Assembly (NCBI RefSeq): GCF_040954645.1
Contig: NC_092809.1
Location: 83,290,389 to 83,354,388, forward strand
DNA length: 64,000 nt
Direction of reading: 5' to 3'
From: Diabrotica undecimpunctata
Taxonomy: Eukaryota > Arthropoda > Insecta > Coleoptera > Chrysomelidae
In this document: positions 1 through 12,479 of the stretch, piece by piece
How positions within the stretch are numbered: position 1 is the first letter of the stretch
Layout of the letters: each line of letters opens with the position of its first letter
The notes under the pieces: generated by a model
Databases searched by the model: none
What the model was told of the DNA's origin: nothing
What the model saw: the letters and a program-made list of their open reading frames with translations, nothing else
Translations under genes and position numbers: made by a program

Positions 1-1616
1 CATTTTTGGTTTGTAGCAAGAGCTTCATGTATTTCACTTTCCAAATCTAAAATGTTGTCTGTGGATGACCGATCTTTTCTAAAGCCATTTTGCTCGGAGA
101 TTAAGAAATTAGAATTTTCTAAAACCCATGAGAGTCTGGAGTTAACAATATTTTCTAGTAATTTGCAGGTTGTCGATGTCAGAGATATGGGTCGATATGA
201 TTCTGGGTCATATTTAGGTTTATTAGTTTTTAGGAAAGGAATGACTATTGCATTTGACCAAATAGCTGGCCATTGGTGGTGAAGCCAAATTCTGTTGAAT
301 ATGTTTAAGAGATACGTTATGGCTGAAACAGGGAGATGTTTTAGAAATGCTGAAGGAATATCATCAGGGCCCGGACTAGAGTCCTTCAAGTTAAGAATAG
401 ATGAGTTTATCTCTTGAAAAGTGATGGGATGGTTTAATGAATATTGTTTTGTGCTTCAAACAGATAAATGGGATTTTGTTCGGCAAATTCTTCCAAAAAT
501 GTTTGCAATATCGCTGCTCGATGTTATGAAATTATTATTTTCTTTTAGCCCCGTGAAATTATATGAAGTATGTAAACCAGAAATTTTCCTAACTTTGTTC
601 CAGACATCAGAGAGGGGAGTATTGCTATTAATTTCCGATACGTATTTGTTCCATGAAAATTGTTTAGCCGTTTTGACAGTTAGCTGTGCCCTTGCTTTTA
701 GCATTTTGAATTTTAATTTATTTTCGGATGTTTTATGTTTTTTGTATCGGTTTAGGGCTGATTTACCTTCACGGATTGCTGTAGCACAACGGTCATTCCA
801 CCATGGTACAGGACATCGGCCTTTAACAGATTTAGATTTACCAATAAATTTTTGGGCGGCGCTTAAGATAAGTTGATTAAACTGTTCTACATTCGAGTTA
901 ACATCGTCTGTTATATCCAAACTGGAAATGTTATTATCGATATATTGGGAGAATTTTTGCCAATTTGAATTTTTTATTCTCCACTTAGATATGAATATGG
1001 GTCCTGATGGGGGATAATTATGGTTTCTAATTAGGATTGGAAAATGGTCACTACCATATGTTAAGGTTTGAGCGTCCCAACTGAGACAATGAGCTAAATT
1101 TGGGTCGCAGAGAGTTAAATCGATGCATGAGGAATATCCTGTTGAAATATTGAATCTTGTAGGGCTACCATCATTAATAAAATTTATATTAAGTTGATCT
1201 AAGATATCGGCAATACTTGAACCTCTGACAGACGTGTGATCTGAACCCCATATTATGTTGTGAGCATTAAAGTCGCCTAGAATTATACGAGGACGTGGCA
1301 GTTGCTCTAATAACCTGCAAAGGCTATCAGAACTGACTTGTTTGTCAGAAGGAAGGTAAACATCACAAAAAAATACTAAACTGGTAGATATGATTCTGAT
1401 AGCAACGGCCTCCAAATCACTGACTATTGGAATTTGTATCGCCTCGATGGATTTGTTTACTAGTATTGTTACACCACAGCTTGCGCGACTTGCATCTGTA
1501 CGGTCTTTGCGGAAACAAGTGAAATTTTTTGAATTGTACAACTGATTGGTCTTTAAGTTTGTCTCCTGTAGACAAATAATATCTGGAGAATATTCAGATA
1601 AAAGAAGCTGTAGCAT
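1..1616 (-). pseudogene. jockey-like LINE ORF2 (endonuclease + start of reverse transcriptase), cut by window edge
   Basis: The minus-strand frame from 1616 encodes an apurinic-like endonuclease: an early ICLQETN motif, the GDFNAHN motif mid-domain and a SDHFPI motif near its end. An in-frame TGA at 456-458 interrupts it, after which the same frame stays open to base 1. That downstream part shows reverse-transcriptase blocks SSPGPDDIP, IPFLKTNKP and SYRPISLT. The catalytic YxDD block lies outside the window. The frame is also open upstream of 1616 and overlaps the end of ORF1, as is usual for jockey-clade elements, so the true start may lie before 1616. One stop codon in over 500 codons implies a fairly young copy. 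Clade assignment rests on the ORF1/ORF2 layout and motif style only. Confidence 0.85.
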
Positions 1617-1638
1617 AGGGAGACGATGGAAAAATCCA

Positions 1639-3243
1639 TCAATGTTCCATTGAAGTATCGAGTTGAATGTTGTTAACAGATTCGGAGTTAGATGATACTG
1701 AACGATTGTCTACAGAAGAGTCACTATCTAAGTCAGAAATCTCTTTCCCTAAGTGGGTGTGTAGTTTCTTTTGAAGTTTTGTAAACTTGCTTTTTGTAGA
1801 TCTATCATTTGCATATTGATAGCTGCTTTGTAAAAGATGGAGTAAACCAGCCATATCAGTTGTAAATTCTTTAACGACGCTAATAGTGTCGGGGGAGCCT
1901 TGAACATTATCAATCAGTAAGGACAATTGGTGGAAATTTAAAACGAATGGTGGGGTATGATTATCAATGAAATTTTCAAGAGTTTCCCGTGTAGATTGAA
2001 CTTTAGATGAGCGCGGTTTTTTTGGTTTGGAGAGTTTGGGTTTTGCAAACAGATTTTCTGATGAGATTGCTGAATCTGAAGGAGGCGTGTCGATCTCACC
2101 AATACTGCGTTTTATGGAAGAACTTGCGTTTTCGCAATTGCTGTTAAAGTTTTCACTTAGATGATGTGGCTTTATTACATTTGGAAGTACTGGAGCAAAC
2201 TCATTGGTAGTGACAGAAGTCGAGCTTGTAGTTTTATTTGTAAGATTGGTTGAATTGGTAGTTTCAAAAAATTGTGGTGATGTATTAATTTTATTAGAGT
2301 TTTCTGCAGTTGTATCTAATGGAAAAGGAGCTGGTAGATTGGAAAATATTGCTTCCGAAGTTTGTGAAAACGGTGTTGCCGCTGAATGAGGTTGATTAAA
2401 AGTGTTGCTATGAGTAGGAGTATTAGTAGTTTCTTTGTCGTGGAGATTTGTAGGTGTAGGTGATATGCTTGGATATGATAATGGATAACTTGATGACTGC
2501 TGGGTGTTTGGTACCTTGTGTAGTATACTTGTTGAAGCTGTTTGATTTGGTACTTCATTGTTTGAGTCAATATGAGTTGATTCCGTTACTGAACTGGTTT
2601 TGCATTGGGATGATATGTGTCCTGTATTTTTGCAAATAAAGCAAGTGAGTGTACCTTGTGACAAAAATATGCGGTAAGGTGTTTGGTCGAAATGTATTAG
2701 AATAGAATCTGGAATTGGTGATGTTATAGGGCTTATATAAATTTGCCTCCGAAAGCTCAATATGTGACTATATTCGGGAAGAGTCGAGCTAATTTTCAGA
2801 AATGTTATTGGGGAAATAAGCTTTAAACCGATATTTTGTAATTCTTCAACTAATACTTGATTAAGAATTGACGGGCAGACTCCAGACAAGACTAGTCTTT
2901 CTGCTGGAGAGACAAGTCTTCGTGCTGTTACAACTTCGCCGAGTACTTCTATAGAGCCATGTTGTGTCATGAAGTTATCTACTACGGTTTTGTTTGCCAA
3001 ATACATGCAGATTCTATTATGAGATAATCTAGATGAAAAAATAATATTTTTTGGGTTGATGATTGTACCCAAAGGAATGAGATAATCCTGCAGTTTAGCA
3101 TTATCGATACAACTAAAAACAATTGCTTGGTTCTTACTCGGAAAAGAATGTGAAGCGGCTGAAGCATAACTGTTTGTGATATTCGAACGTTGATTTACTG
3201 GACTGGTTGGATCGGAAGGTGTGTTTACATTGTGTGAAGTCAT
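1639..3243 (-). CDS. jockey-like LINE ORF1 (Gag-like nucleic-acid-binding protein)
   Basis: An intact 534-codon minus-strand ORF sits directly upstream of the endonuclease ORF. It contains one CCHC zinc knuckle (CFICKNTGHISSQC; spacing C-x2-C-x4-H-x4-C) at about residues 200-213, preceded by a divergent RNA-binding-like region and followed by a long Ser/Thr/Asn/Pro-rich stretch and a basic segment. LINE ORF1 proteins bind the element RNA and help carry it to the nucleus. The ORF is unbroken although ORF2 has a stop. ORF2 sequence begins within the last codons of this ORF. Confidence 0.8.
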   Translation of the reverse strand: MTSHNVNTPSDPTSPVNQRSNITNSYASAASHSFPSKNQAIVFSCIDNAKLQDYLIPLGTIINPKNIIFSSRLSHNRICMYLANKTVVDNFMTQHGSIEVLGEVVTARRLVSPAERLVLSGVCPSILNQVLVEELQNIGLKLISPITFLKISSTLPEYSHILSFRRQIYISPITSPIPDSILIHFDQTPYRIFLSQGTLTCFICKNTGHISSQCKTSSVTESTHIDSNNEVPNQTASTSILHKVPNTQQSSSYPLSYPSISPTPTNLHDKETTNTPTHSNTFNQPHSAATPFSQTSEAIFSNLPAPFPLDTTAENSNKINTSPQFFETTNSTNLTNKTTSSTSVTTNEFAPVLPNVIKPHHLSENFNSNCENASSSIKRSIGEIDTPPSDSAISSENLFAKPKLSKPKKPRSSKVQSTRETLENFIDNHTPPFVLNFHQLSLLIDNVQGSPDTISVVKEFTTDMAGLLHLLQSSYQYANDRSTKSKFTKLQKKLHTHLGKEISDLDSDSSVDNRSVSSNSESVNNIQLDTSMEH

Positions 3244-3540
3244 TTTAAGCTGCGGTGGCGAAGGCCTTACTCCGACTCTGGTAAATGAAAAACCAGTCGC
3301 ATGCTACCATGAGCTACTTATAGCAGCTAACCTCACAAAATGTTTGTACGGTAGTGTATATTTATTATTTGACGTTTTTTTTCACAATAATAAAATAATA
3401 ATTACGTATAGATGACTTACGTAGTAGTATCTAGTAGATAAACACTTTAATTTTAAAAAACTATTTAATAAAACCACTTGTTTTTATTAAAAACTAGGAG
3501 TACGCTATCAGTACGTACTACTTAACCGTACCTTGCCAGG
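3244..3540 (-). other. LINE 5' flank, no gene
   Basis: Non-coding sequence upstream of LINE ORF1. The first part is relatively GC-richer and could be the element's 5' UTR or internal promoter. The rest is AT-rich without recognisable features before a repeat module begins near 3540. Confidence 0.4.
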
Positions 3541-4598
3541 GCCGGTCCCCGTCACAGATTATTGTTTAAAACTAAAAGGTAAATTGAGGACCAGAAATAA
3601 TATTCTTCGCAAGCTTGTCAGCTAAAAATGAGGCGCACGTCCTTCCGCCCTTAAAACATAGACGCTTGTACTATATGCTTCTGCTGCCGAATATACCTTG
3701 TTAGACAAATTAACCATTCTTTGTTTTTGTGCACACTACTACCCATTTTAACACAAAAATATCTATTGAAGCACTTAACCATATTTATTTTGAGATAGCG
3801 TTTTATCGAGATATATGTAGTACACAAATAAGACCAGAACTAAAATATTAAAAAAGCTTTATACAATATATCGCAGAAGATTGGATAAAATAAAAGTAGT
3901 TTTTATTAATCAGATGCTTACATAAAATGTACAAAGACATACTCACGTAAACAAAATATATTACGAAATTTCTGTAATTAAAAAAAACATCAAGTGCGGC
4001 ATTGAACTAATAAAATTATATTAAATAAAAAAACAACATCTTTAAAAATACAGAAAAAATAAAATTTTATATGCAAGCGAACATTCCATTCAATAATAAG
4101 CTCAAAATCCTTTTGTATCTACATACCTGTTTTTTAAAGAACCAGTTACATTTTAGTACTTAGTTATACCAGGTAATATGATATCCTCTGTTACACAGTG
4201 TAATGCGTATGACATTCCACTGTCTACAAACAGTAGATAAAAATAAGGAGCCCATATAAACCGTTCAGGGTATATGTTGAAAATATATGGTATAATCGCA
4301 CAGTTGCCAAACTCTCAGAGCTTACTTAAACCGATAAACGTATGGTTCAAATATACAATGAAGAAGATCTGAACGACCCCTATAATATATACACGTGAAC
4401 TAAGCGATATACATTTATGATACAGGGGTATTTACGGGCTCCAAAAAATTTTTATAAATTATTAAACTCTATATGTTGATGAATCGACTGAACCAATATT
4501 ACGGAATTGTCAAGTGAGCTCCGTATATCGGTATCCACTTGACCACGGAGCTCAATTGAACCTGAATTTTAACATGGGCGGAGTTCACTTAATGCCGT

Positions 4599-4600
<2 letters not shown>
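3540..4600 (+). repeat. repeat module A, copy 1, with LINE reverse-transcriptase tail
   Basis: Positions 3570-3700 encode, with stops, a reverse-transcriptase C-terminal block (WGAHPSTLKT style), shared in the same orientation with 33220-33400 and 35930-36050 and inverted at 20790-20950 and 61140-61330. Positions 3700-4600 are a non-coding module that ends at the (AT)n tract and is repeated inverted on its other side. The module carries several copies of a short motif resembling GTGRRCTCCG. It may be the 3' end of a LINE or the end of a composite transposon. Confidence 0.7.

Positions 4601-4674
<74 letters not shown>
4601..4674. repeat. (AT)n microsatellite at centre of an inverted repeat
   Basis: Pure AT dinucleotide tract, 74 bp, flanked on both sides by module A in opposite orientations (arms about 0.8-0.9 kb). 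The whole 3700-5490 stretch could fold as a long imperfect hairpin. Confidence 0.95.
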
Positions 4675-4676
<2 letters not shown>

Positions 4677-7200
4677 ACGGCATAAAGTGGACTCCGCCCA
4701 TGTTAAAATTCAGGTTCAAGTGAGCTCCGTGGTCAAGTGGCCACCGATATACGGAGCTCACTTGACCATTCCATAATATTGGCTCTGTCGATTCGTCAAC
4801 ATGTACAGTTTCACAATTTTTAAAAATTTTGTGGAGCCCCAAAGTACCCCTGTATCATGAATGTATATCGCTTAGTTCACGTGTATATATTATAGGGGTC
4901 GTTCAGATCTTGTTCCGTGTATATTGGAACCATACGTATATCGGTTTAAGTAAGCTCTGATAGTTTGGCAACTATGGGATTAAGCCGTTTATTTCCAGCG
5001 TATATTCTAAACGGTTCATATAGACTCCTTACTTTTGTTATCATTCATACGCATTACAGTATGTAACAGGTATGTGTACAACCAAATACCTGTTTTTGGT
5101 AGGTACGTGCTTTTCTAAAAATAGATTTATAGATACAAAAGGATTTCATTACCAAGTTGGATGTGTTTTTTCATATGCGAAAATTTCCTAATGTATTTTG
5201 TTAACGTGAGTATGTCTTTATACGTTTTATTTAAGAATCCGGTTAATAAGAACTTCTTTTATTTCATCCATTGTTTCATGATATCTTATATACAGCTTTT
5301 TTATTATTTTATTTCTTCTATTTTATTATTTTATTTTTTTCTGGATTCTATTTCTTATTATTCTATTTTTTAATTCTGGACAGAAGGTTATCTCAAAATA
5401 AATATTTAAGTGTTAAAATAGATATTTTTTTGTTAAAATGGGTAGTAGTGCACAAAAAAGGAAAGAATGTTTAATTTTTCTAACATGAATTATACCACTT
5501 CACCAATATTACATATTTCTGAATGTTTTATCTCGTATTTAGGAGTAATATGTAATCAATATAAGTGGAGTTAGTGTCAAATTTGCAATAATCTTTATAA
5601 GTAATAGCTTACTGACTGTACTTTACATGTTCAGTTCACATAAATAAACCTTGTCCCTTCAAAAAGAGCGATTTGAACGGTAAAGTTAACTAAGAAAGTG
5701 TGATAAGTCTTGTACCACCCCACATGCACACAAGTTAACCGGTGTTTGCAGGCAAGAGTCCTCCTGGCAGATTTAAGGAAGATAACTACCATAAGGAAGT
5801 TCCGTTCGAGGGATCAGATGGAGAGGAGCAGCTTATTTTTGTTTGTATATCTTGCAGATGTGTTGATATAGCCAGTTTTTCCTTGATTCTAGTCATAAAA
5901 TGGGCTGGTATTCGTGGAGTGGATGTCACGAATCTGGACTTCGTTTTTTTTGCCCTCTAGCTACTTATCTTCGGATATTAGGTGGATTGATAGCTACGAT
6001 ATTATAGAGCTTATGTATGGATGTGAGTCTTAATATTCCCTGAATTTGGCTGACTAATTTATAACTAAATATTTTATAAGTTATTTAAATAACTATTTAT
6101 AAGCGTCATTTAGATTAACAAATACCACTCCTCATACCTGATATTTTTCGTACTTCTCTTCGCTGTGTTGGGCAAGATTTAGTATTTGTGACATATATGA
6201 TCTAACCTGTCATATATAGCCACTTTTGTCTTTTAATTTGAGTTTTTCTTATATTATCGGTTTATATTAAGGATCATGTACAGAAGTATTCTATATAGCT
6301 GACAAAATAAATAGATATATTGGCCGATAGCTTTTGTGGTCGTTGGAGTTTTTGCCAGGTTTAAGCAAGGCAACAACTTTGTCTTTGCTTTGCTTGTCTA
6401 AAGACTTTGGATATTAGCCATTGTTGTATTTTTAGTTCAAATTTTATAGTTTTGTGATCAGATCCTCAGCCAGGAGCCGTAATATTGTTCATTATATACG
6501 TAGATAGCGGATCCAAGCTCAACATCGTTGAAAGGTTCTCTCAGCTGACTGGTTTTGTTTTCTCTCATTATAAGTTTTTATGTTAAGTGGAGTGTCTTTA
6601 TCTCTACATATACTCTTAATATTTATACACATAATTAGAATAGTTGGTCCTAAAAAGACCGATTTGACAAAAAACATATTGAACGGGTGATTTAAGAATT
6701 AACGATTACTTAATTATTCATTACCCAGGGTACGCCCGATTGCGGTGGTCTTATTAGTACTTTAATTTTCGTGAACGCTTCTACTTTAAACTTCATAAAA
6801 AATGACTAATCTTTCACTTTGCTGTTACTGTTATTTTAAGACGATATTTCGAGTCAGATTTGTATAGTAATAACTATAGTCAATATATAGTCTCTATAAG
6901 TAAATGACTTTGTGGTATCGGTTACAACTCATATATATTGATAATTAGGAAATAAACAGGTTAAAATAGGTGTAGAAAATTTTACCTACATATATCGGCA
7001 CCATTGTTCAGGAGATGGGTTTATCCCAGAGATCAAAGGTTACATACTTTTACAGGCGTATTCTAGGTTTTATTTATATATTTTTATTACTAAAAAAATG
7101 TATTTATAATAAAGGCCTTAAGCTATCTGTAGATTCCATGAATATTAGAATCTATGGAAATTATCAAATTAAAAAATACAGACATAATTCTGAATGACCA
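4675..7200 (-). repeat. repeat module A, copy 2, with decayed LINE reverse transcriptase
   Basis: From 4675 the module repeats the left arm in inverse orientation up to about 5490. Beyond that, 5700-6010 match the reverse of 41170-41480, 6120-6190 match the reverse of 40390-40450, and 6320-6420 match the reverse of 39790-39860. The latter stretches are minus-strand reverse-transcriptase remnants. Short open frames here are unrelated to any protein I recognise. No intact gene. Confidence 0.65.
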
Positions 7201-7984
7201 ACTTGAGACAAACAGTTATCCCCTCCTCAACTTATTCAGTTACAAAATATGACGTGTAAACGCATACCTGTTTAATTGTTAGATAAAATGAATTTCCATC
7301 AAGTAACGGTCGAATCTATCACTTACTAAAAGAGTACGAAAAGACCTGCTTATGCTTTAGAGTATGGGTACTTTAGTACAAAGTACCCTTTGCTTTTGCC
7401 AATTGCTTTGTCACTTTCTCAGCGATGGGTCTCCCTTTTGCTCATCAATAATGTTCCCGCTCGATATAGTTATTCTAAGATATTCAGATTTCACTATATG
7501 CTCTACATATGGCTTTATCTCCTATTAATTTACAACTACGACGAAATCTTTATAATATACTGATGCATTGATATTAAAGTGGAGTAGAATACTTGGTAGA
7601 TAATATTTATTTGTTTTGAGTATACTTATTTTACGACCTAGTACATAAAAAAATAAATACTTGTGTGCTCAGTGCTTTCTAAGTCTGTAAAACATAAACA
7701 TGCTTCCATATTAGATTATACATTTATTAAGAATGTCCACTCTCTGAATTGAAGTTTTTATCTTAAAATATGACTGTGTCCCCACAATCTTTCACAAAAG
7801 TTATTCTTTTCTGAAATTTTCTGAATAAGGTTCAATAGGTTTTTATATTTTGTTTTACGTTTTAATCTTTAAATCGGAGTTCATTTTTTGAAAAACTATA
7901 AACATGTGACAACAAATTGCTATATGAACGGCGTTATGCATCACTAGACCCAGCCCCAATTTCTTAAATTGTGGATTATGGCGC
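7200..7984. repeat. unclassified repeat, inverted partner at 26450-26780
   Basis: Positions 7560-7880 recur inverted at about 26450-26740, including a GAACTCCGATT motif on one strand. No coding signal or known element recognised. The rest of this stretch is AT-rich and featureless. Confidence 0.5.
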
Positions 7985-8570
7985 TTTCTGGTGGAAAAGA
8001 GGAACAACAGGATAACATCAGATGTAGACCAAACAAAAGAAATTAGGACACGCATTGAAATAGCACGTGCATTATTTTTTAAACTTTAAAAGTTTCTTTG
8101 CTTTCGGGATATAAAGTTAGAGCCTGAGAATACTTCGATATTACGTGTTCCCTACTTTTCTTTATGGCTTGGAAGCGTGAACACTAAAACATGTCCATCT
8201 GAATAAGTTGGCCGCCTTTGAATTTTGGTGTTACAGAAGAATCCTACGAATATCATGGATTCAAAGAATGTCAAACGTGGAAGTAACTATAATGATAGGA
8301 AATGGGGCGGAAATATTATTAACTATCAAAAGACGAAAACTTGAGTACTTAGGACATGTGATGAGAGGGCAAACATACGCATTATTACAACTTATTATGC
8401 AAGGCAAAATCCGAGGAAAGCGAAATGTGGGAACACGAAGAATATTCTAGCTTAAAAACTTAAGGGAATGGTTTGAATGCAGTAGTGCAGAACTTTATAG
8501 AGCGGCAGTCAACAGAGTCCGTATAGCCATGATGATTTCCAACCTTCGATAGAAGATGAAACTTAAAGAA
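7985..8570 (+). pseudogene. RTE-like LINE reverse-transcriptase C-terminal fragment
   Basis: Translation in shifting frames gives the region after the catalytic core of an RTE-type LINE. The longest open piece (8208-8450, 80 codons) contains the EFWCYRRILRISW and KLEYLGHVMRG blocks typical of these tails. It is closely similar in type to the fragments at 19390-19960 and 23373-23707. Frameshifts and stops make it non-functional. Confidence 0.7.
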
Positions 8571-8879
8571 GAAGATAGAAAAAGGCATAAACTATCTACG
8601 TAATAAATCCCATTAACCTGTTAGTAACGGATAACCAGATATATATAAAAAGATTAAGTACCTTTCTTTTTATTTTGGATTTTGAATTTTGCATAACTAG
8701 AGCAAGCGACTAATTTTTGTGTATTAGTTTTGGACCAAGCGCCTCTTGCGAGCGTTTTAATGATTGCAAATCGAATATTTTGCAACATATGTACATAAAC
8801 GTGGTTAACAATGGTGACGTTGGCAACTTGTTGAGGCGTTTAGGTTAAGAAGTAGTGGCAGTTATTGCTTAAATTTTTC
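8571..8879. other. no gene seen
   Basis: AT-rich spacer between a LINE tail and a transposase-like remnant. Nothing recognisable. Confidence 0.4.
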
Positions 8880-9745
8880 TATAATAGTCACATTACAGAA
8901 GAGCTAACACAGAAAGAGAATACTTAACAAAAGACATAACATTAAGTAAAATGTATGAATTGTATATTGAAGAAGCAGACAATGACCTTGTTATATTTTC
9001 GTTTTACAAAAAAATGTTTTTAACACGATTTAATCTTCAAAGAAAAAAGTTGAAAAAAGATACTTGTAGTAGATGTGATTGTTTCGAATTAGAAATTAAA
9101 AATTGCGCAGATAACGAACAATTAAGCGTTAAAAAAAGAAAAAATGTGCACTTAGAAGAAAGAAAGCTAGACATGAAGATAAGCAACGATCAACCAGAAG
9201 TGGAAACCTTTTGTTTTGATTTAAAGAAAAACTCTTCCCCTTTCGAGAATTCTAATAAATATTGTATATTATAAGCGTCAATTATGTATTTACAACCTTG
9301 GTATCCATAGCGCCAAGGATAAAAAAGGTCATTGTTATATTTGGATAGAAGGTAAAGCTGGTCGGGGAGCCCAGGACGTAGGCATTTGTCTTAAGAAACA
9401 CATTGAAGAAAATGTTACTTATGCAAAACATGTAATTTTGTGGTCAGACTCTTGTGGCGGCCAAAACCGCAGCATTAAAATAGTTTTGATTCTGAAAATG
9501 ATTTTGGAAACTCATCCTACCATTGAAAAAATTACATTACGCTATTTCTTTCCTAGTCATAGCTTTTACCCAATGGTAGTGATTTTGAAGATTTTGAAAA
9601 TGCCCTAAAATTTCAACAACATTTATATACCGTTGATGATTACCTAAACGTGATGAAAAAATTCCGTAAAAAGAACCCACTAGTAGTTCACAGAATGAAA
9701 AAAGAAGAATTCGTCAAGCTAAGAAGAAATACAAGCGAATCAACA
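8880..9745 (+). pseudogene. decayed DNA-transposase-like gene (WSDSCGGQN family)
   Basis: An ORF at 8951-9274 (107 codons) contains a DTCSRCDCFE cysteine motif. The following sequence, in another frame, reads GIHSAKDKKGHCYIW and then WSDSCGGQNRSIKIV (about 9440-9490), followed by RYFFPSHSF and a basic region. This combination is typical of a widespread family of insect transposase-like proteins. I think the family is close to Sola but cannot confirm it. At least two frame disruptions. It runs at 3' into an RTE-like tail near 9755, so the two elements are fused or nested. Confidence 0.55.
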
Positions 9746-9754
9746 GAAGAGACC

Positions 9755-10260
9755 AATTTAATAGATCTTGATAAAATATTAAAGTTAACAACTACAATTT
9801 CGTAAATATGGAGCACTTTAAATATCGTAGATAAATAATCACGGTTAATAATAATGCCACTAAAGAAATACAGATCATAATTTAAACTTTTTACCTATTT
9901 TAATACATAGATGCTAATCATGGACAATGACTAAAACGGATAAGGAAGAACTACGAATATTTGAAAGGAAAATAATAGGAACATTGTTTTAACCTCATTA
10001 TCATATCGCTACAAATCCGTATAGAAGAAGAACACATACTTAATAAAGAAAGCTCTTATAACGATATTGTTTAGGCGAATAAATTGCTTAAGGTAGATCG
10101 TACACATGCATAGACGCCAAGATGTCAAACTTGTAAAACTGTAATGGAAGGAAGTTAGCACAGAAGAATACCACTTGGGCGTCTCAGTATGCAATGAAGA
10201 GAAAAGATCCAATCATATCTCAAAAAATTAACATCGTGAAGGTTCTTCTCTGAACCCCAT
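9755..10260 (+). pseudogene. RTE-like LINE tail (end of repeat unit U0)
   Basis: Matches the end of repeat unit U also seen at 17036-17590 and 20340-20560. Frames read MTKTDKEELRIFERK and a basic C-terminal stretch of reverse-transcriptase tails. Interrupted by stops. Confidence 0.6.
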
Positions 10261-10369
10261 AACAAATGGCTAATCTTTTACTTTTCATTAAAAATTTAAA
10301 TTTTAGTAAGTTACGTAAATAACGTTTTAAAAGTGCCTTTCCTGAGATAACTTTTTTTAAGCCTGGTTT

Positions 10370-12000
10370 GTTTGATTACATGTAATTGATTTGATAGTCC
10401 CCAACAGATGAGTATTGACTATAGGTAGGATAGCAGGTAGTTGAACAGGCATGTGTTGATAAATATGATGGGTCGGTAGATAGTCTCATTATTCCTAAAT
10501 CTGACCTCATGTTACCTTCCCCCTTCATTTGTGGAAGTCCTATTTTTTTCTCTTGGGGCATCCTTCCAATTTAACTTGGCAATGTAGTTATTATAGAGCC
10601 TTTGGATATAGCCAGCGCAACTTTAGCATTGAGATTTAGCTTCTTACACGACGTTGTTGTCTTTATATATGTGTTTGGCCTTGGCATTAGTTCCGTTCGG
10701 TATTGGTTAGTACGCGGACCTTTGTAAGTCGGAAAATACTTCTGATGGCTTTTCTAGCAATCCTTATCTAATTAATACCTGAGTTTTACGTACATTGTTT
10801 TGTTAGCGTTCTGGCCACATATCCACACATTAGCACTGGTTTAATCACTGTTTTATATATCCTGATTTAAGAAAGTCGTATTAGACCTCTGAATTTAAAA
10901 GTATTATAAGAGTTATATATACATCAGTTAGCTACCTGAATATTGCCTTTTATTTCTTATGTTACAACGTTATCTACGATATCTAAAATGTTGCAATCCT
11001 TTAAAATTATATGGGTCTATTGTTACGTTATGCCCTACTCTACGTCACCTCTTTTGTATGTTAAAGAACATTTATATGCTTTATTACTGACTATTAGACG
11101 GTTTTTTTTATGCTAATATCATTATTTTATAGTATTCTAATAATTTATGGATTAAATCCGGATAGCAAATTGATATTCTTCACTTTCTCGGAAAAATAAT
11201 ATTCTAACACACAAAATCCTATTAAACTGCCAAAACCTTCCTTGCATATTCTATTCACTCATGAGGGGCAGCAGCAATATCCGTACCATAATAAGGCGTA
11301 TAGTACTGGACTGGCTAATCGTTGGAAAATGGGAAGCATGAGTTTTAATGTTTTCGGGACTGCCATCTGTTAGCGGAGAGCAGAGATATTAGTACCAAGT
11401 TAATGCATATAGTAATTGTTGCTTGAACTTTATTATTATTAAACAACACTATATTTTCTAGTAAAATCATCATGACTTTACAGTAAGACAAATTTTCGAA
11501 CGTTGGTTATGGAAACATCATGTACATACCACCAGGTTTCCTATGTCGATATCCAGCAAAATCGTTGTAATAAGGAGACGACAAACAAAAATCCAGAGAT
11601 AAAAATATGCACCAAGAAAGTCTGTTTTATTCAACAGTCGAATAAACTACAGATTCTTGATTCAAATAGTCAAAAAATCAATAAACAGCTTAGTAAAATA
11701 GAAATAACGCATATTTAAGATGTAATCCATTAACGGGCCAAGGTACAAAGCACTCCTGGCATATGCTAATGATATGGATCTCATAAGAAACTCTCTCCGG
11801 TCCGCAAACATCTTTAACAAAGTGCACGAAAAATGTTTCACTTAAAATCAACGAAATAAAAACCGAATACAAGCGAATCAACAGAAGAGACCAATTTAAT
11901 AAATTTAGAACAAACATTAAAGTCAACAACTACAATTTCGAAAATATGGAACACTTTAAATTTGCTGTGGCAAAAATCATGATACTTGGATTACAATGAT
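10370..12000 (+). repeat. repeat unit U1 (LINE-derived, composite)
   Basis: 10370-11080 is a minus-strand LINE tail with the SDLGIM block. 11090-11540 is a non-coding segment X found also at 16063-16530, 18915-19370 and inverted at 37480-37935. 11700-12000 encodes on the plus strand a broken YADD-type catalytic block region (AYANDMDLIR). The same order recurs in units U2 to U4, so the chimera was copied as one unit. Confidence 0.6.
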
Positions 12001-12479
12001 ATTTATGTGGCAATCAGCTGTAAAAGTCATTGCTTTTTCGTGTCGTATCATATTTGAGCATATTATATTTTGAGTGAAATTGATCCTAAATGCGTCTAAT
12101 AATATTAAGTTTGTAAAACAGCTGGCCGTTTATGATCATTCGTTCACCTTTTGTAAAACAGTCTGTGTAAATATAAGGGATTTATATAATCTTTTTATTT
12201 CGTAATCTTTTCGTTTTATAATTATAGTTCTCTTGCTTTTATTTTCTATGGTGATACATATACATACCCAATTCAAAAGGGAGAAAACCAGAGAGTTCTA
12301 AATTAAACATAAACATTATTCTCTCTTTTTCCTTATATGTTATATAAAGATCATCGTCATCATATAGTCAGAACGGAACAAGATTCTATTGCCGTTTCTT
12401 CTTTTTGTCTTCCCTTTCCTATTGAAAATACAGCCAGGTAAATGACGTTTTTAAAATTTATGTCAATATTTCTGAAGTG
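12001..12479. other. no gene seen
   Basis: AT-rich. A stretch near 12010-12160 resembles 24990-25150, so it is another dispersed repeat. No coding signal. Confidence 0.4.

Noticed and set aside
5161..5474. Hydrophobic short ORFs as membrane proteins
   Set aside because: They lie in non-coding module A, recur with stops in other copies, and reflect T-rich sequence.
5742..5960. 72-codon ORF with partner at 41244-41462 as a conserved gene
   Set aside because: Both copies are inside the same repeat unit and the conservation is that of the repeat; no family features.
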